Positions 45,621 through 56,758 of a stretch of DNA of 64,000 nt are shown piece by piece. The stretch spans positions 3,739,419-3,803,418 of the forward strand of contig JAJHZJ010000311.1 of the NCBI GenBank assembly GCA_023548195.1. The letters are read 5' to 3'. Each line of letters begins with the position of its first letter. The stretch's first letter is position 1. Made by a program: the position numbers and the translations under genes. Source of the DNA: Bettongia penicillata ogilbyi. Lineage: Eukaryota > Chordata > Mammalia > Diprotodontia > Potoroidae. The notes below the pieces were generated by a model that had not been told where the DNA came from, did not search any database, and saw only the letters and a program-made list of their open reading frames with translations.

Positions 45621-45949
45621 AAATTTTTATTGCTCCACACTCAATGTCCCTGTACCAGAAGGAGCCCAGAACAGGTGGAGGTGGGAGCAAGTGGCCTTCC
45701 AAAACAGAGCAGGTTAAGGGGAGTCACCTGAGCAATCCCCCTGCCTTCATGCAGGGTAACACTTCACTGGGCCCAGACAGATTTGCATCTCTGCTTTTCT
45801 TTAAAGGTCTCAAGGAATGGGGCTCCTGAGACTCACTTTTTAGACTACTCAGAAATTTTTACAACATGTCTAATCAGGGTCCTTCTTCTTCCAATGTAAA
45901 ATATATGTTTCTGTTCAGTCTTGAGTGGGAAATAAGAAATGCTTAGCAC
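45621..45949. other. Unique DNA
   Basis: No element recognised. Confidence 0.4.
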
Positions 45950-46590
45950 CTCAGGATCATAGATATAGAGCACAAAGTGACCTTCAGGGACATGTAGTCT
46001 AAACCCCTCATTTTATAGATGAAAAAGTTGAGGTCCAGGGAGTGGAAATTATTTTCCCAAAGTCACAAGGCAGTAAGTAATGGAGCCAGAAGATGAATTG
46101 ATTAGGTTATGATCCAACAACTTCCCAAGAAAGGAGACAGCAGATAACAAAATCAAGGTCTCTTGTCAGGAAACCCAATGTATCTTTTCCAGTTATGAGA
46201 AAAACTCAATTAACTTTTGTAAAGGAACATGCATCCTCATAGTCAGGACAGAGCTGGATATCAGAGCCTGGTCCTGGGGTATAAGGGCAGGTACACCGCC
46301 CTACCCTTTCTATGAAGTTTCCTGAGACCACTCCAACTCACAGTTATCTCACCCTTTTCTGAACCCACAAAGCTTATTAACTTATATCACTCACTCAGCA
46401 ATTAATCATGCCCAGCTGCGTGACATCTCGTATATTATTGTCTTATACTGCTATTTAATTTTTAATGTGTGCATGTCTCCCCAGCTGACTATAAACTCCT
46501 TAATAGCAGGGACCATGTCCTAAAATAACTCACATTTGCATAGCACTGTAATGCTTTACAAAGTGCTTTGTATCTTTATCACTCACATAT
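45950..46590. mobile_element. Old SINE/L2/MIR scraps
   Basis: Antisense SINE 45950-46105 ('gggacatgtagtctaaaccc'), unique DNA 46110-46470, sense L2 scrap 46475-46515 ('gactataaactccttaatag'), antisense MIR scrap 46520-46590 ('ctttacaaagtgctttgtat'). Confidence 0.6.
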
Positions 46591-48137
46591 AGGGATGGTC
46601 ACACATTGGATCTCACCATGAACCACTAATGCTCTGCTTCCCTAATAAAAAACTCCTCTGTGATACATTCTTCTACCCGAGCGAGCGTAACTTGCTATCA
46701 TGCCATCTCTCTCCATGCCTCACCCTCCTAAATCCATTCTTTTCTCATTAAGCCTTTATTCCTTTAACCCCTCAGTACTTTCTTTTCTCTGACTTCACTT
46801 CCCTCCCCATCCAATCTTGATTCAGTCGTTAGCCAGTCCAACTTTACATTGTCCTTGTTTCTGTAATCAGCTGCCCTATCACTACTCATCTCTTGCCTAA
46901 CCTCAGTCTTGAATCATTTCATTATTCACCTCCTCTGTACCTATTAAAGTGCTACTGAATAGAGCTGGAGTAAATCACACTACAGGATTAACTGGGTACT
47001 CTATAAATTCATGCTAAACAATTTCAGCTGGGCTCTCACTGCGGGAAGGCAATCCTTTTATTCCTCCCTAATTGATTTCTTATCTTACTCTCTACAAAGA
47101 ATTTTCCAAACGTTTTCTTTACTCAAGCCTCTCATAGCTCCTTCTTCTCTCTCTCTCTCAGCTGAGGATCATGCCTCTTACTTTATGGAAAAAAGTGGAG
47201 GTCGTTCAAGGGAGCTCCCTCTTGTCCCTTTCTCTTCATCTCAGAACCCCTTCACATCATCTTACAAAATCCTCCTTTTCCCCAGTCTCTGACAGTGAGA
47301 CAGCCCTTTTCCTTGCCAAGGTCAACCCCTCTATATGTCCCATCTCCTATCTTCTCCAGCAGATTGGAACCTCTATAATCTTTACTAGTTTCTTCTGTAC
47401 TGCCTTCAAATATGTCCAAGTCTCCCCTGTCTTTAAAAACATTTCCTAGATCTCACTCTCCCTTCAAGTCATCATTCTGTGTCTCTCCTCCCTTTCTTAG
47501 CAAGACTTAAAGGGAAAAAGACTGTCTATATTCACTGTATTCATTTATTCTCTCACTCACTCTTTAGCCCTGTACAATTTGGCTTCTGAATTCACTTAAC
47601 TAAAACTGCTCTTTCCAAAATTATTGAAAAACTCTTAATTGCCAGATTTGATGGACTTTTCCCAGTTCTCATCCTTCTTTACCCACTCTTTCCTCCTAGA
47701 TACCCTCTCCTTTTACAATCTAACGACAACGCATCTTTCCAATCTCATTGGTCATCATGGCCCCTCCAGCATTTTGTAGTTCAGACAAACTGACGTCGTT
47801 GTTGGACACCACACTCTAGCTTCCCATCTCTGAGCTTTGCCTGGAATGCTTTCCTTCCTCACCTCTACCTCTTAGGACCCCATTCTTCTTCCAAGACACA
47901 GTCCAAGTATCACCTTCTACATTTTGTCATACTGGTCTCCCTTTGCTCACCTGTCTGTCCAAATATTCCTCTTTGTTCTTTGCAGTTCAATACCCCATAA
48001 CTGTGGACATTCCCTAAGTTTCTGTCCTAGGCTCTTCCCACTCTGCACTCTCTTGGTGACCTCATCAGACATCGACTCTATCCAAATGAGTCACAGATCA
48101 ATTCGTACAACCCCAATCTCTGCCCCAGCTCCAGAGC

Positions 48138-48350
48138 AGATAGGTGGTTCAGTGGATAGTGTTGGGCCTAGAGTTAGGAAGATTCATCTTCCTGAGTTCA
48201 AATCTAGTCTCAGACTAGCTGTGACTCACTAACTGTTTGCCTCAGTTTCCTCCTCTGTAAAAGTGGGTGGAGAAAGGAATGGTAAACCAATTTAGTATCT
48301 TTGCCAAGAAAACATCAAATGGGGTTACAAAGAGAAAGAACAACAACCAT
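48138..48350 (+). mobile_element. Mar1 SINE nested in L2
   Basis: 'ggtggttcagtggatagtgt', 'gagttcaaatctagtctcag', 'tatctttgccaagaaaacat', 'ggggttacaaagagaaagaa'. Confidence 0.85.
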
Positions 48351-49171
48351 TCTCTGCTCTGAGCTTCAATTCTATATCACTAATTGCCTATTTGAACATT
48401 TCCAACTGGATGTTCTGGGAACATCTCAAATTCAACATGTGCCAAACTGAACTCTCTCTCATATTCCTTAACCAGCCCCTCTTCTAAACTTCCCTATTTC
48501 TGTCAAAGGTACCCCCTTCCTTCCAGTCTCCTAGGTTTGTAATTTCAACATTATCTTTATCCCACACCCCATGTATTCAACCAGTTGCCAAATCTTGCAT
48601 TTCTACTTCCATAACATCTCAAATCTTATGCCTTCTCTCTATTCACACAGTTAGCCATCTTAGTTCAGGCCCTCATTATCTAGATTATTGCAACAGTCCA
48701 TTGATTGGTCTTTTCCGACCCTCAAGTCTCTCCCTGCTTCAGTCCATCCTCCAAAAGCTGCCAATATGATTTTCTTCAAGCACAGATCTAAATGTCACTT
48801 CTCTACTCACTCAAATGCATTGGTTCCCTATTGCCCCTAGAATCAAATAGAAATATAAACTCCTCTCTTTAGCTTTTCAAGCCTTTCACAATCTAACCTC
48901 AAACCATCTTTTCAACCTCACTGGTCATCATGCCCCCCTCCAACACTTTTCAGTCCAGACAAACTGACCTTTTTCTTCCTCAGATACCACACTCTAGTTG
49001 CCATCTCTGGGCTTTGCCTAGAATTCTCTCCCTCCTCACCTCTGCCTCTTAGGACCCCTCTCTTCTTCCAAGATGCAGCCCAAACACCATTTTCAACATG
49101 AAGCCTTTTCTGATTCACCCCTGCCCTCAACTACAAGTGCCTTCCCTCCCCAAATGCTGTGTATTTAACTA

Positions 49172-49535
49172 GTTGTAGTAGCAAGCACCCTGGCATACAC
49201 ATGAGGACCTGCTGTACAGGTTCTTAGATTTGCTTTTCTAAAAGGAAAGCAACTTTTGAGGGGTCAGTAATCTACTTTAATTACATTCACCAACAGAGAA
49301 AATACAAGCAGAGAAATAAATAATTAGACAGGGCTTCTAACTGTCTGACCATTAGCAATACATACATCACAGATCAACAGACAGATCCAATTGTCTGACC
49401 ATTACATGGATACATATTTACCAGAGAGAGAAGCACCAACATCTGGGTTTTCAAAGAGGGGGGCTCCTTAACAGCTACCCAGAGTCTCATCTGGCACATG
49501 AACCTTCTTCCATGCCCCCAAAACAAAACCTCATC
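49172..49535. mobile_element. Unidentified ~360-bp insert in L2
   Basis: Sequence inconsistent with L2 between 'gctgtgtatttaact' and 'gtatgtatacatttttc'. It contains two similar blocks, 'aactgtctgaccattagcaa' and 'aattgtctgaccattacatg', about 58 bases apart. No poly-A or clear TG...CA ends. An LTR fragment is possible. Confidence 0.4.
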
Positions 49536-49764
49536 TCAGAGTATGTATACATTTTTCATTTATTTGTAATTATTCTGTATTTAGGTATAGATGTTTGTTT
49601 ACATATATACATATATATGTATATACACACACTTGTCTCCCCTGTGGAATGTAAGTTCCTACAAGCAGGGATTGTTTCATTCTTTGTCTTTGTAGCCCTA
49701 GCACAAAGCACAAGACCTGATCCAAAGCCAGTACTTCAAAAATGCTTAGTTGATTATTTCATTT

Positions 49765-49940
49765 GATCTACATAATTTCCTTAAAAAGTAAATAATGTAT
49801 GTATTTTATCCCCATTTTCCACACGAAAAAACTTAAGGTTCAAAGAAATAGACTATTATTTCCTTTGCTATGGTCATGCAGCTAATATCATAGCTTCAGC
49901 TGGAAGGCAGGACCTCTGAGTCCAAGGCCTGTATATTAGA
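49765..49940 (-). mobile_element. MIR, antisense
   Basis: 'ttatccccattttccacacg', 'atggtcatgcagctaatatc', 'cctctgagtccaaggcctgt'. Confidence 0.7.
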
Positions 49941-50064
49941 CAGGCAAAGATTCACAAACAGTTTGTGCAGATGATCAAGATAACTTCCTGGGGCAAGAAA
50001 ATCTGTCTAAATCTTTGAAAGTAGGAAAAGTTTTTGAAATTGTCTTTGCTTTCAGCATCCTCTG

Positions 50065-50235
50065 TGTGTCTGTCAGTCAGGATGCCTATCAGTCATTTCT
50101 TAGTCCATCAGCAAGTGTGTCAGTCAGTCAGTCAGTCAGTTGGCAGGTGAGTCACTCAATCTGGCCAGGTCACCACTTGAACCTTTAGTCAAGTAGTAAT
50201 TTATCTAGTTGGTGAGTGGGTCAGTCAGTTAACCA
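50065..50235. repeat. Dispersed and tandem GTCA/CAGT words
   Basis: (GTCA)5 at 50119-50140 with further 'gtcagtca' and 'agtcagtt' copies on both sides. Confidence 0.8.
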
Positions 50236-50247
50236 GCTAGTCTATAC

Positions 50248-50484
50248 CAACAGTGCCAAACATGCATGCCACAGGCCACATGTCTTTAACACTCCTTAGT
50301 TTGGCCCAAACCAGATTAAAGTATGATTGGGAAATATTTAACAAAATAAAAAAAAAATGCAATACAAAAATAAAATAAAAATGTAGATAATGTCAGTGCA
50401 TGATTTTCTAAGTCAATATGTGCCCACAGGGATCTTTATGTGCAGGTTAGTTCTCCCCCCTTCTATTTGACTTTAACACCACTG
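50248..50484. mobile_element. Non-autonomous hAT DNA transposon with 8-bp TSD
   Basis: 237 bases. The left end (caacagtgccaaac) and the reversed right end (cagtggtgttaaag) form imperfect terminal inverted repeats. Flanks gtctatac (50240-50247) and gtctacac (50485-50492) match at 7 of 8 bases, the TSD length of hAT elements. The A-rich middle has no coding potential. Confidence 0.75.
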
Positions 50485-50559
50485 GTCTACACCATCCACA
50501 GATTGTCTGCACCTGGATTTGGCCACCCTTTGGGTTGAATACTGTATGAGGTACTGTAG

Positions 50560-50830
50560 GGGCATCCCACAAAAGGAAGAGGCCTTCCCTTAATGAATCT
50601 CAGTCTAAGAGGGCAGACAAGAAACAATCCTAAATGTTAAGGACAAAGACATGATGACATTTGCACAGTGACATAGAAATGACACACAGTGAAATGAAAT
50701 AGTTATGAGCACTCCCCTATTAGAACACAAGCTTTTCTAATCTAAGAAGTTCTACGTTTTTGCATTTCTCTATCGAGTGCTTATAACTGTAGCAAGCATA
50801 TCACAAATGTGTTTTCATTCATTTATTTCA
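50560..50830. mobile_element. L2 fragments, opposite orientations
   Basis: 50560-50705 antisense ('cttcccttaatgaatctcag'), 50705-50830 sense ('ctattagaacacaagctttt'). Confidence 0.55.
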
Positions 50831-50844
50831 TTCCCTACAGATGG

Positions 50845-51620
50845 AGACATTCTCCAGTTTCTCCTGTCTTCAGATGACACTATGCTTGTTGCATCCAGCC
50901 ATAGAGACTCCTTAGTAAGATCAACTGTCACTTAAAAGAGATCGGCCTAGCAATCTACACCAGAAAAACCAAGTGGATGAAGAATGCGTATCATCTAGAT
51001 TAAGGCATGTCATTAGATTAGCAACCCACTAAAGTTAGTTCATCAAAATATCTGTCTCAGATAGATACTACAAACCATCCAATAAACTGGACCCAGCATT
51101 GAGCAGGGGTAGGGAAAGCTGAATCACATTTGGAAAACTGTACAGTAGTCTTAGTGATCCCAAGTTATTCTTGCCACCAAAGTCTATCTTTTCAACATTA
51201 TTATTCTCTCAGTGATAAGCTGTGAATTACTGAGCGCTGTTATCTCAGAATCTAAATTGTAGATGACCTGAAGGGCAATGCAGATTTATATGGTGGGCAT
51301 AAATAGGAAGCAGAATATTACCGAGGAGGAATTGTATGTGAGAAGAGTTGAGTTAGGCAGCATCACAGATAGGTTTGATAGGGAAAAAGGAGCCAGGTTG
51401 GCCATTTGGTGAAGGATAAAAAGACAACTGCAGGAAATATTGAAAGAAGAGGAAGACCTCCAGGACACTGGGTAAATTCCTAATAACGGATCCATGAAAG
51501 TATATAGACGGAACTTGTTGTCCCAAATGATGAGTAGAGGAAAGGGGAATGAGTAATTTTTTCACTATCTAGATAGGGTTGACCCTGATAAGTTCTAAAC
51601 AGGTACATCTGGTTGAATCA
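50845..51620 (+). pseudogene. Decayed non-LTR reverse-transcriptase fragment
   Basis: Plus-strand translation starts 'DILQFLLSSDDTMLVASSHRD', which fits an RT catalytic block (xxDDTxL). A later segment near 51175 reads 'ATKVYLFNIIILSVISCE', the position where many LINEs have a 'KV...VLP.LLYGCE' block. Between and after these the frames shift and stops occur; 'RRVELGSITDRFDREKGARL' near 51340 could be the downstream region. Clade not determined (an RTE/Bov-B relative or other LINE). I am moderately sure it is an RT remnant. Confidence 0.5.
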
Positions 51621-51984
51621 AGGGCAAGGACAGATGTTTGAGAATAAAGGAGATTCCCAAGTGAACAAGAAAGCTACAAGGCAGTTTCCAGAAGCAGAGG
51701 GATGAATAAGATGTCCTCTGGAGGGTCTTGGCAGACTAAAGCAAAGGCACTATTTGAGATCATTCAGAAATAGAAGTCCTGAAACTTCCAGGAAAAAAAA
51801 AACTTCCCTACAACCACTATACTTTTCTAGTTCCTCAACATGGAGCTGAGCCAGGGTGCTGTCTAGCATATCAGGAGAGGGGAATCTTAGGAGCCCTTAG
51901 GTCTCTGTCTCTATCCCAGTAGATATCCTTATCAGCCAAGAGGGTCAGTGATTTGCTAGCAAAGGGGACTTTCCATGTACAAGG
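51621..51984. other. Unique DNA
   Basis: No element recognised. Confidence 0.4.
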
Positions 51985-52408
51985 TAGGAAAGACAGTGTG
52001 GTATTGTAGAAAGAACCCTGACTTTAGAGTGAACAGACCTGGATTCAAATCTTGCCTCTGAGGCTTACTACTTGTGTGATCTTGGACAAGTAACTCTGGG
52101 CCTCATATACAGCTAATATTAATCCACTATTCTACATGTAGTATTTCCTATGATCCTCATCACAATCCTATGAGAAAGGTGCTTTTATCATCCCCTTTTT
52201 AGGAGGAAATTGAGGTCGAGAAAGAGATTAAAGGTCACCTAGTTGGTGACTGAGACAAAATTTGAACTCAGTTCTCCTTGACTCCATGTCCTGATCTCTA
52301 TCCATTTTACCATTCTACCTCAGTTTTCTCATCCCCAAAATGAAGAAATTGGACTAGATGTCTTTGGAAGTCTCTTGAGGTCTAGATCTATGACCTATGA
52401 TCCTACAT
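51985..52408. mobile_element. MIR (-) nested in THER-1 (+)
   Basis: The sense SINE (51985-52110, 'ggattcaaatcttgcctctg') breaks at 'ctgggcctc' and resumes at 52318 with 'ctcagttttctcatccccaa'. The insert is an antisense MIR-class SINE ('ccccttttttaggaggaaat', 'aaggtcacctagttggtgac'). Confidence 0.8.
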
Positions 52409-53384
52409 CTCAATAGGGGTATGAGTGGCCACAGATCAGGAGAGGGTTGAGAAGGGGATTTAAATTGCCCCACCCCAACCCCCACAAAACATGAAACTAC
52501 TTGGAATGAAGCGTATCAGAATTATGAAGAATAACAGAGCATATGGCTCTTCTACCTGGTGTCTCTGTACTGAGTACTGAGGCCTTAGTATATGGAAACG
52601 GATGGAGGAGGGAGTAACAGTTCCCAATTCAGAAAGATTAAAGTCTACCTTTAGCAAAGAGCTGCATCCCAAAAATCCTCTGGCCTGAAATTGTAGGCAT
52701 AAACTGTAGTTTTCACATGATTACTTAAGCCCTTTTGAGCCAATTAGTCAGGCTAGATTGGCTCAATTAATTAATCACTACTCCTTGAATCTAGTCCATG
52801 TACACCTGATACTAAGTACCTACCATGAGCCCCTTTAGAAGCACACATTGAGCACCACTGGAGAAAGGAACTAGCTAGGAAAGAGAAGATAAACTGGACA
52901 CACTAAAGAAAAGTAGCATCAGGACTTTTCAAAGACACCATCCCTGCACCTAAGGGGAACTAAATACATGAAGGGAGAAAAGGACTTCTAGTAACTAAGA
53001 CGTGAGTTGTTTCTTTACCACATGGATTCCTTGAATGTCTTCCTCACTACCATTTTGCTACAAGTTTAAAACTCTCCCCAGGGACCTTAGGTGTGCAAGG
53101 AGAGAATGGATCCCTGGTTTCTAAGACTATTTTGTAACTAGAGTCCCTGCTGTACCTACTTAGTAAATACATTTCCTAAAGGCTAAATAAGTCTGGCCAC
53201 AAATCAATAGGAAGCATTCAACAGGAGCTCAACAGTATTAGAAAACATCAGCAAACCTAAAGGTTACCACCTAGAATCTAAGGGAATAGTAATAGTTACT
53301 TCCCTGGAATATGGCAAACCAACATAAATGAAAACTGGAGGAATGGCCCCAGCTGTGGTGCTACACTTGTATAGCACAGTTTCA
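52409..53384. other. Unique stretch with a 10-bp-arm hairpin
   Basis: ttgagccaat (52735-52744) pairs with attggctcaa (52757-52766) around a 12-base loop. No gene or other element recognised. Confidence 0.5.
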
Positions 53385-53529
53385 AGCTGACATCAGAATG
53401 ACACTTTTCTGGATGTACTCCAGCTTGTCCATATCCTTTCTAAAATATGGCCCTCAGAACTGAACACATCCTCCAGAGGTGATCTGCTGGGGCAGAGTAC
53501 AAGAGAGCTATTACCTCCTTCATTTTGGA

Positions 53530-54430
53530 TATTGCAGTCTCTTTTCTTCTTTTACATTTTTCTCTTTTATTTTCAGTTCCAAAATCTCACCCTCTCTCCA
53601 CCCCTTTCCCATCCACTGAGAAGGCAAGAAATATGGTACTCATTGTTGGTGGAATTGTGAACTGATCCAACCACTCCAGAGAACAGTTTGGAACTGTGCT
53701 CAAAGGGCTATAAAACTGTAAACTAGGTCTGCATCCCAAAGAGATCTTTTAAAAAATGGAAAAGGATCTGCATGTGCAAAAATATTTATAGTAGCTCTTT
53801 TTATAGTGGCAAAGAATTGGAAATGGCTGAACAAGTTGTGGTATATGAATGTAATGGAATACTATTGTTCCATAAGAAATGATGAGCAGGTGGATTTCAG
53901 AAAAGCCTGGAAAGACTTACATAAACTGTTGCTGAGTGAAATGAGCAGAACCAGAACACTGTAGACAGTAACAGCAATGTTGTGTGATGATCAACTATGA
54001 CAGACTTAGCTCTTCTTGGCTATACAATGATCTAAGACAAATCCAAAAGATTCATGATAGAAAATGCTATCCACACCCAGAGAAAGAACTGACAGACTCT
54101 GAATGCAGATCAAAGCATAATTTTTTCGCTTTTTTTGTTTTTTTCTTTCTCCTGGTTTTTCTCTTTTGTTCTGATTCTTCTTTCACAACATTAATGTGGA
54201 AATATGTTTAATATGATTGTACATACATAATCTATGTCAGGTTGCTTGCCATCTTGGGGAGAGGGAAGAGGAGGGAGAAAAAATGTGGAACTCAAAATCT
54301 TACAAAAGTGAATATTGAAAACTAGCTGTACATGTAATTGGAAAAAAATAAAATACTATTAAATGGAAAAAAAGAAATATGATACCTGCTAAACATATGA
54401 AGTGATGTAAAACATTCACTGTACCTCTCT
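53530..54430 (-). mobile_element. Short antisense L1 3' end split by a second L1
   Basis: 'tctcttttattttcagttcc aaaatctcaccctctctcc' and 'agaaggcaagaaatatggta' on the left, then 'aagaaatatgatacctgcta aacatatgaagtg' on the right, form one antisense L1 3' UTR fragment once the inner L1 is removed. Outer ends approximate. Confidence 0.6.
53640..54371 (+). mobile_element. 5'-truncated L1 3' end, sense, with TSD
   Basis: Begins in the ORF2 C-terminus: the frame encodes 'WWNCELIQPL', then 'YMNVMEYYCSIRNDEQ', the same region as the L1 at 20.4 kb. A 3' UTR and the A-rich tail 'ggaaaaaaataaaatactat' follow. TSD: aagaaatatggtac (53626-53639) and aagaaatatgatac (54372-54385), 13 of 14 matching. Coding is interrupted and not functional. 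Confidence 0.85.
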
Positions 54431-55734
54431 TACTGTAGCCTACAATTCCCTTTTCCCCCTCTTTTGGCTGCCATGTCTCACTACGGACTTATATTGGCCC
54501 ACTAAAATCCCATATTATTTTCAGCTATTTAGCCACTCATCCCCCATCTCACACTTGTAAAGTTTATTTTTTTAAACCTGTGTCAGGTATTCCATCCATC
54601 CCCATTAAGGCTCAACTTGTTCTAATCAACTTACCATTCTAATTTTTCAAGATCTTTACAAATCCCAGTTCTATCATCCAATGGATTAGCTGTCCTTCCC
54701 AACTTGTCATCTGCAAATCTAATAAGAAAAATAATGTCATCTGTGCTTTTATCCAAGTCATTGATAAAATTATCAATCAGAATGGGTTTCAGCTCTATTG
54801 GAGACCTCCTTCTAGGCCAGAATAAATCAATTAATCACTACTTCTTGGGTCTGGCCATTCAACCTATTTAGAATTCACCTAAATGCTCTCCCATGCTGTC
54901 CAAATCACTTCTTTTTGTCCATAAGATTATTATAAAAGGCTTTTCCAAATGCTCTGCTGACATTCAGATATACTGCTATATCCCCTAATCTGTCAGAAAA
55001 GGAAATTAGGTTAGTTTGGCAAGGCAGGTCTTAATAAGCTCATGTTAAATCTTAATGATCACGACTCCTTTTTCCTAATCCTCATAGACTATCCCTTTAA
55101 CAATACATTCTAGAACTGTGCCAAAAGTTAAAATCAAGTTCACAAGGCTATACCTTGAAGAATATGTCTTCTTGACTGTTTTTTTTAAACTGACACAAAT
55201 TTTCCAATCTCCAGTCCTGTGGTGACTCTCCCATTCCCTACTTCTGTTCAGTGATCTGTGATTCCATTGTTGTAGGCACATCATCTACTAGCTCAAATCA
55301 AACCCCTCCATATACCTTAGTAAATGGTCTTCATGAGTTGCTGGAAAATAAAAATCCATCACTATATTGATGGGTGTCTCTGAACTTATTTAGGCTAGTC
55401 CTTAGGGAAAAATCACAGTAAATCATTGAACCAATACTCCAAGCTTTCCAGCTGAGTAAAATCTTTGAGACCATATATTCCATTTGCATAGCCTTGGAGA
55501 AACCTGGATCACCTCTCCACCACAGTGAGTCTTCATAGTAGAACTCATTCTCCATAATTTCCCAGAAGCTTGACAAGGACTCAGCAATCCTATCTGCAAG
55601 TTATTTCACTGCCATAGGATGCAATTCATCCTGACCTGGTGATAAGAACTTAATGAGGGCAACCAAGTGCTTTCTTCATAACTTCCACCCAGTGCATCTA
55701 GTTCTGCTTCTTGGAGCCAGGAAGAACAAGAGGG

Positions 55735-56075
55735 ATCCCCCTTCCATAGGACAGCCCTTCAAATATTTGTAAATAATTATCATGCTCTCTGAGTCTTCTC
55801 TTCTCCAAGCTGATTACCCTTAGGGTAACCTTTCAACAGGTTTTAGCCTTTAGCACAATGCCTAGCATATAGTAGGCACTTAAATGTTTGTTGACTAATG
55901 ATCAGTCAATAATAATCCCCAATAGTTACCCAAATAGTTTCCCAGTTTGCTGTCATAATCCTGGTTGTCCTCCCTACCCAGATATGCCCCAGTTGGTCAA
56001 TATCTCTTCTAAAATGTAGTCCTCAGAACCAAATACGATAATCCAGTTGTGGTCTCGTCAGCAGGAACTTAAGCA
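55735..56075 (-). mobile_element. CR1/L3 3' fragment with an L2 scrap inside
   Basis: 'ctgagtcttctcttctccaa' (55790) and 'ggtcaatatctcttctaaaa tgtagtcctcagaac' (55995) are the antisense 3' end. A sense L2 end ('gcctagcatatagtaggcac', 55860) lies between them. Confidence 0.6.
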
Positions 56076-56748
56076 GCTGGGATGAAAACTCAAAATGAGA
56101 AGAGAAGAAGCCAGTAACAGGGGAAGAAGAACAGCAAATCTGACTGCCTGGAGCGGAAAGATGGACCTGAGGGACCATGGAAGAAGAGAAGAGCTGGGGG
56201 AAAGGGTACTGGGATGTGTTTGCAAGGAAATCTAAAGAAAGCCCTCAGAGTCTCTGTTCAGAAAGGACAAGTCACAGAGAACTGAGGCAGATGTGAGGAA
56301 AACTATGTTTGAACAGCAATTTTAAAGTGTCACTACAACTAGAGACAAATGACCAACCATCCTTGTAAAATGTCCACTTCTGACCCCAACAGCTCTAGCT
56401 CTCTTCTCTCCTGTTCTTTCTCTGCCTTACCCTCCCCTACTCTAGCTTTCCATCTCTCCAGCTTCAAATCTTCTGTTTCCCTCCCTCCAACCTCTCTGTC
56501 CGCCTCAACTTTTCTTCTTTCCAGGCAGCATCTCCCACAAGGGAGAGATAAATACCATCCCAGATTAGCCCCATGTCTTCTGGGAACCAGAGCCCATGTC
56601 TTGTGCTTCAGGCCAGCCAGTCAATTCTGCTAACAGTACTACTTCCATCCTCAGGTATCAACAAAGAATCAGGAAAAGGGATTTAAAGAGAAAATTGCCT
56701 TTATGTGGTTATTTTGTAACAATTTTCCCTAAACATTTTCTGTTTTTT
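56076..56748. other. Unique DNA before L1
   Basis: The plus frame at 56349-56633 is Ser/Pro-rich and unrecognised. Confidence 0.4.
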
Positions 56749-56758
56749 AAAAAATGAG

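Larger units (their letters stand above)
46600..49760 (+). mobile_element. L2 LINE, long decayed sense copies
   Basis: 46600-47712 matches the internal coding part of L2 ('ctcttaattgccagatttga', 'ttcctcctagataccctctc'). The text then jumps to a near-3' block at 47713-47935. That block is repeated at 48885-49100 (compare 'ccctccagcattttgtagtt' with 'ccctccaacacttttcagtc'), so two L2 copies probably abut. The second copy runs 47990-49170 and 49540-49760 ('cacatgtctcc'-like 3' end, 'tgtagccctagcacaaagca'). Mar1 (48138-48350) and an unidentified insert (about 49172-49535) interrupt it. No open frame survives. Confidence 0.7.
53385..55740 (-). mobile_element. CR1/L3 LINE, antisense, host of nested L1s
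   Basis: The antisense 3' region ('cagcttgtccatatcctttc', 'gatctgctggggcagagtac') breaks at about 53530 and resumes at about 54435. It then runs through RT-coding sequence: 'ttttatccaagtcattgata' (54750), 'tctggccattcaacctattt', 'ccctttaacaatacattcta', 'ccagtcctgtggtgactctc' to about 55740. A minus frame at 55075-55284 ends 'ILTFGTVLECIVKGIVYED', consistent with the RT N-terminal region. Very old copy with many indels. Confidence 0.75.
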
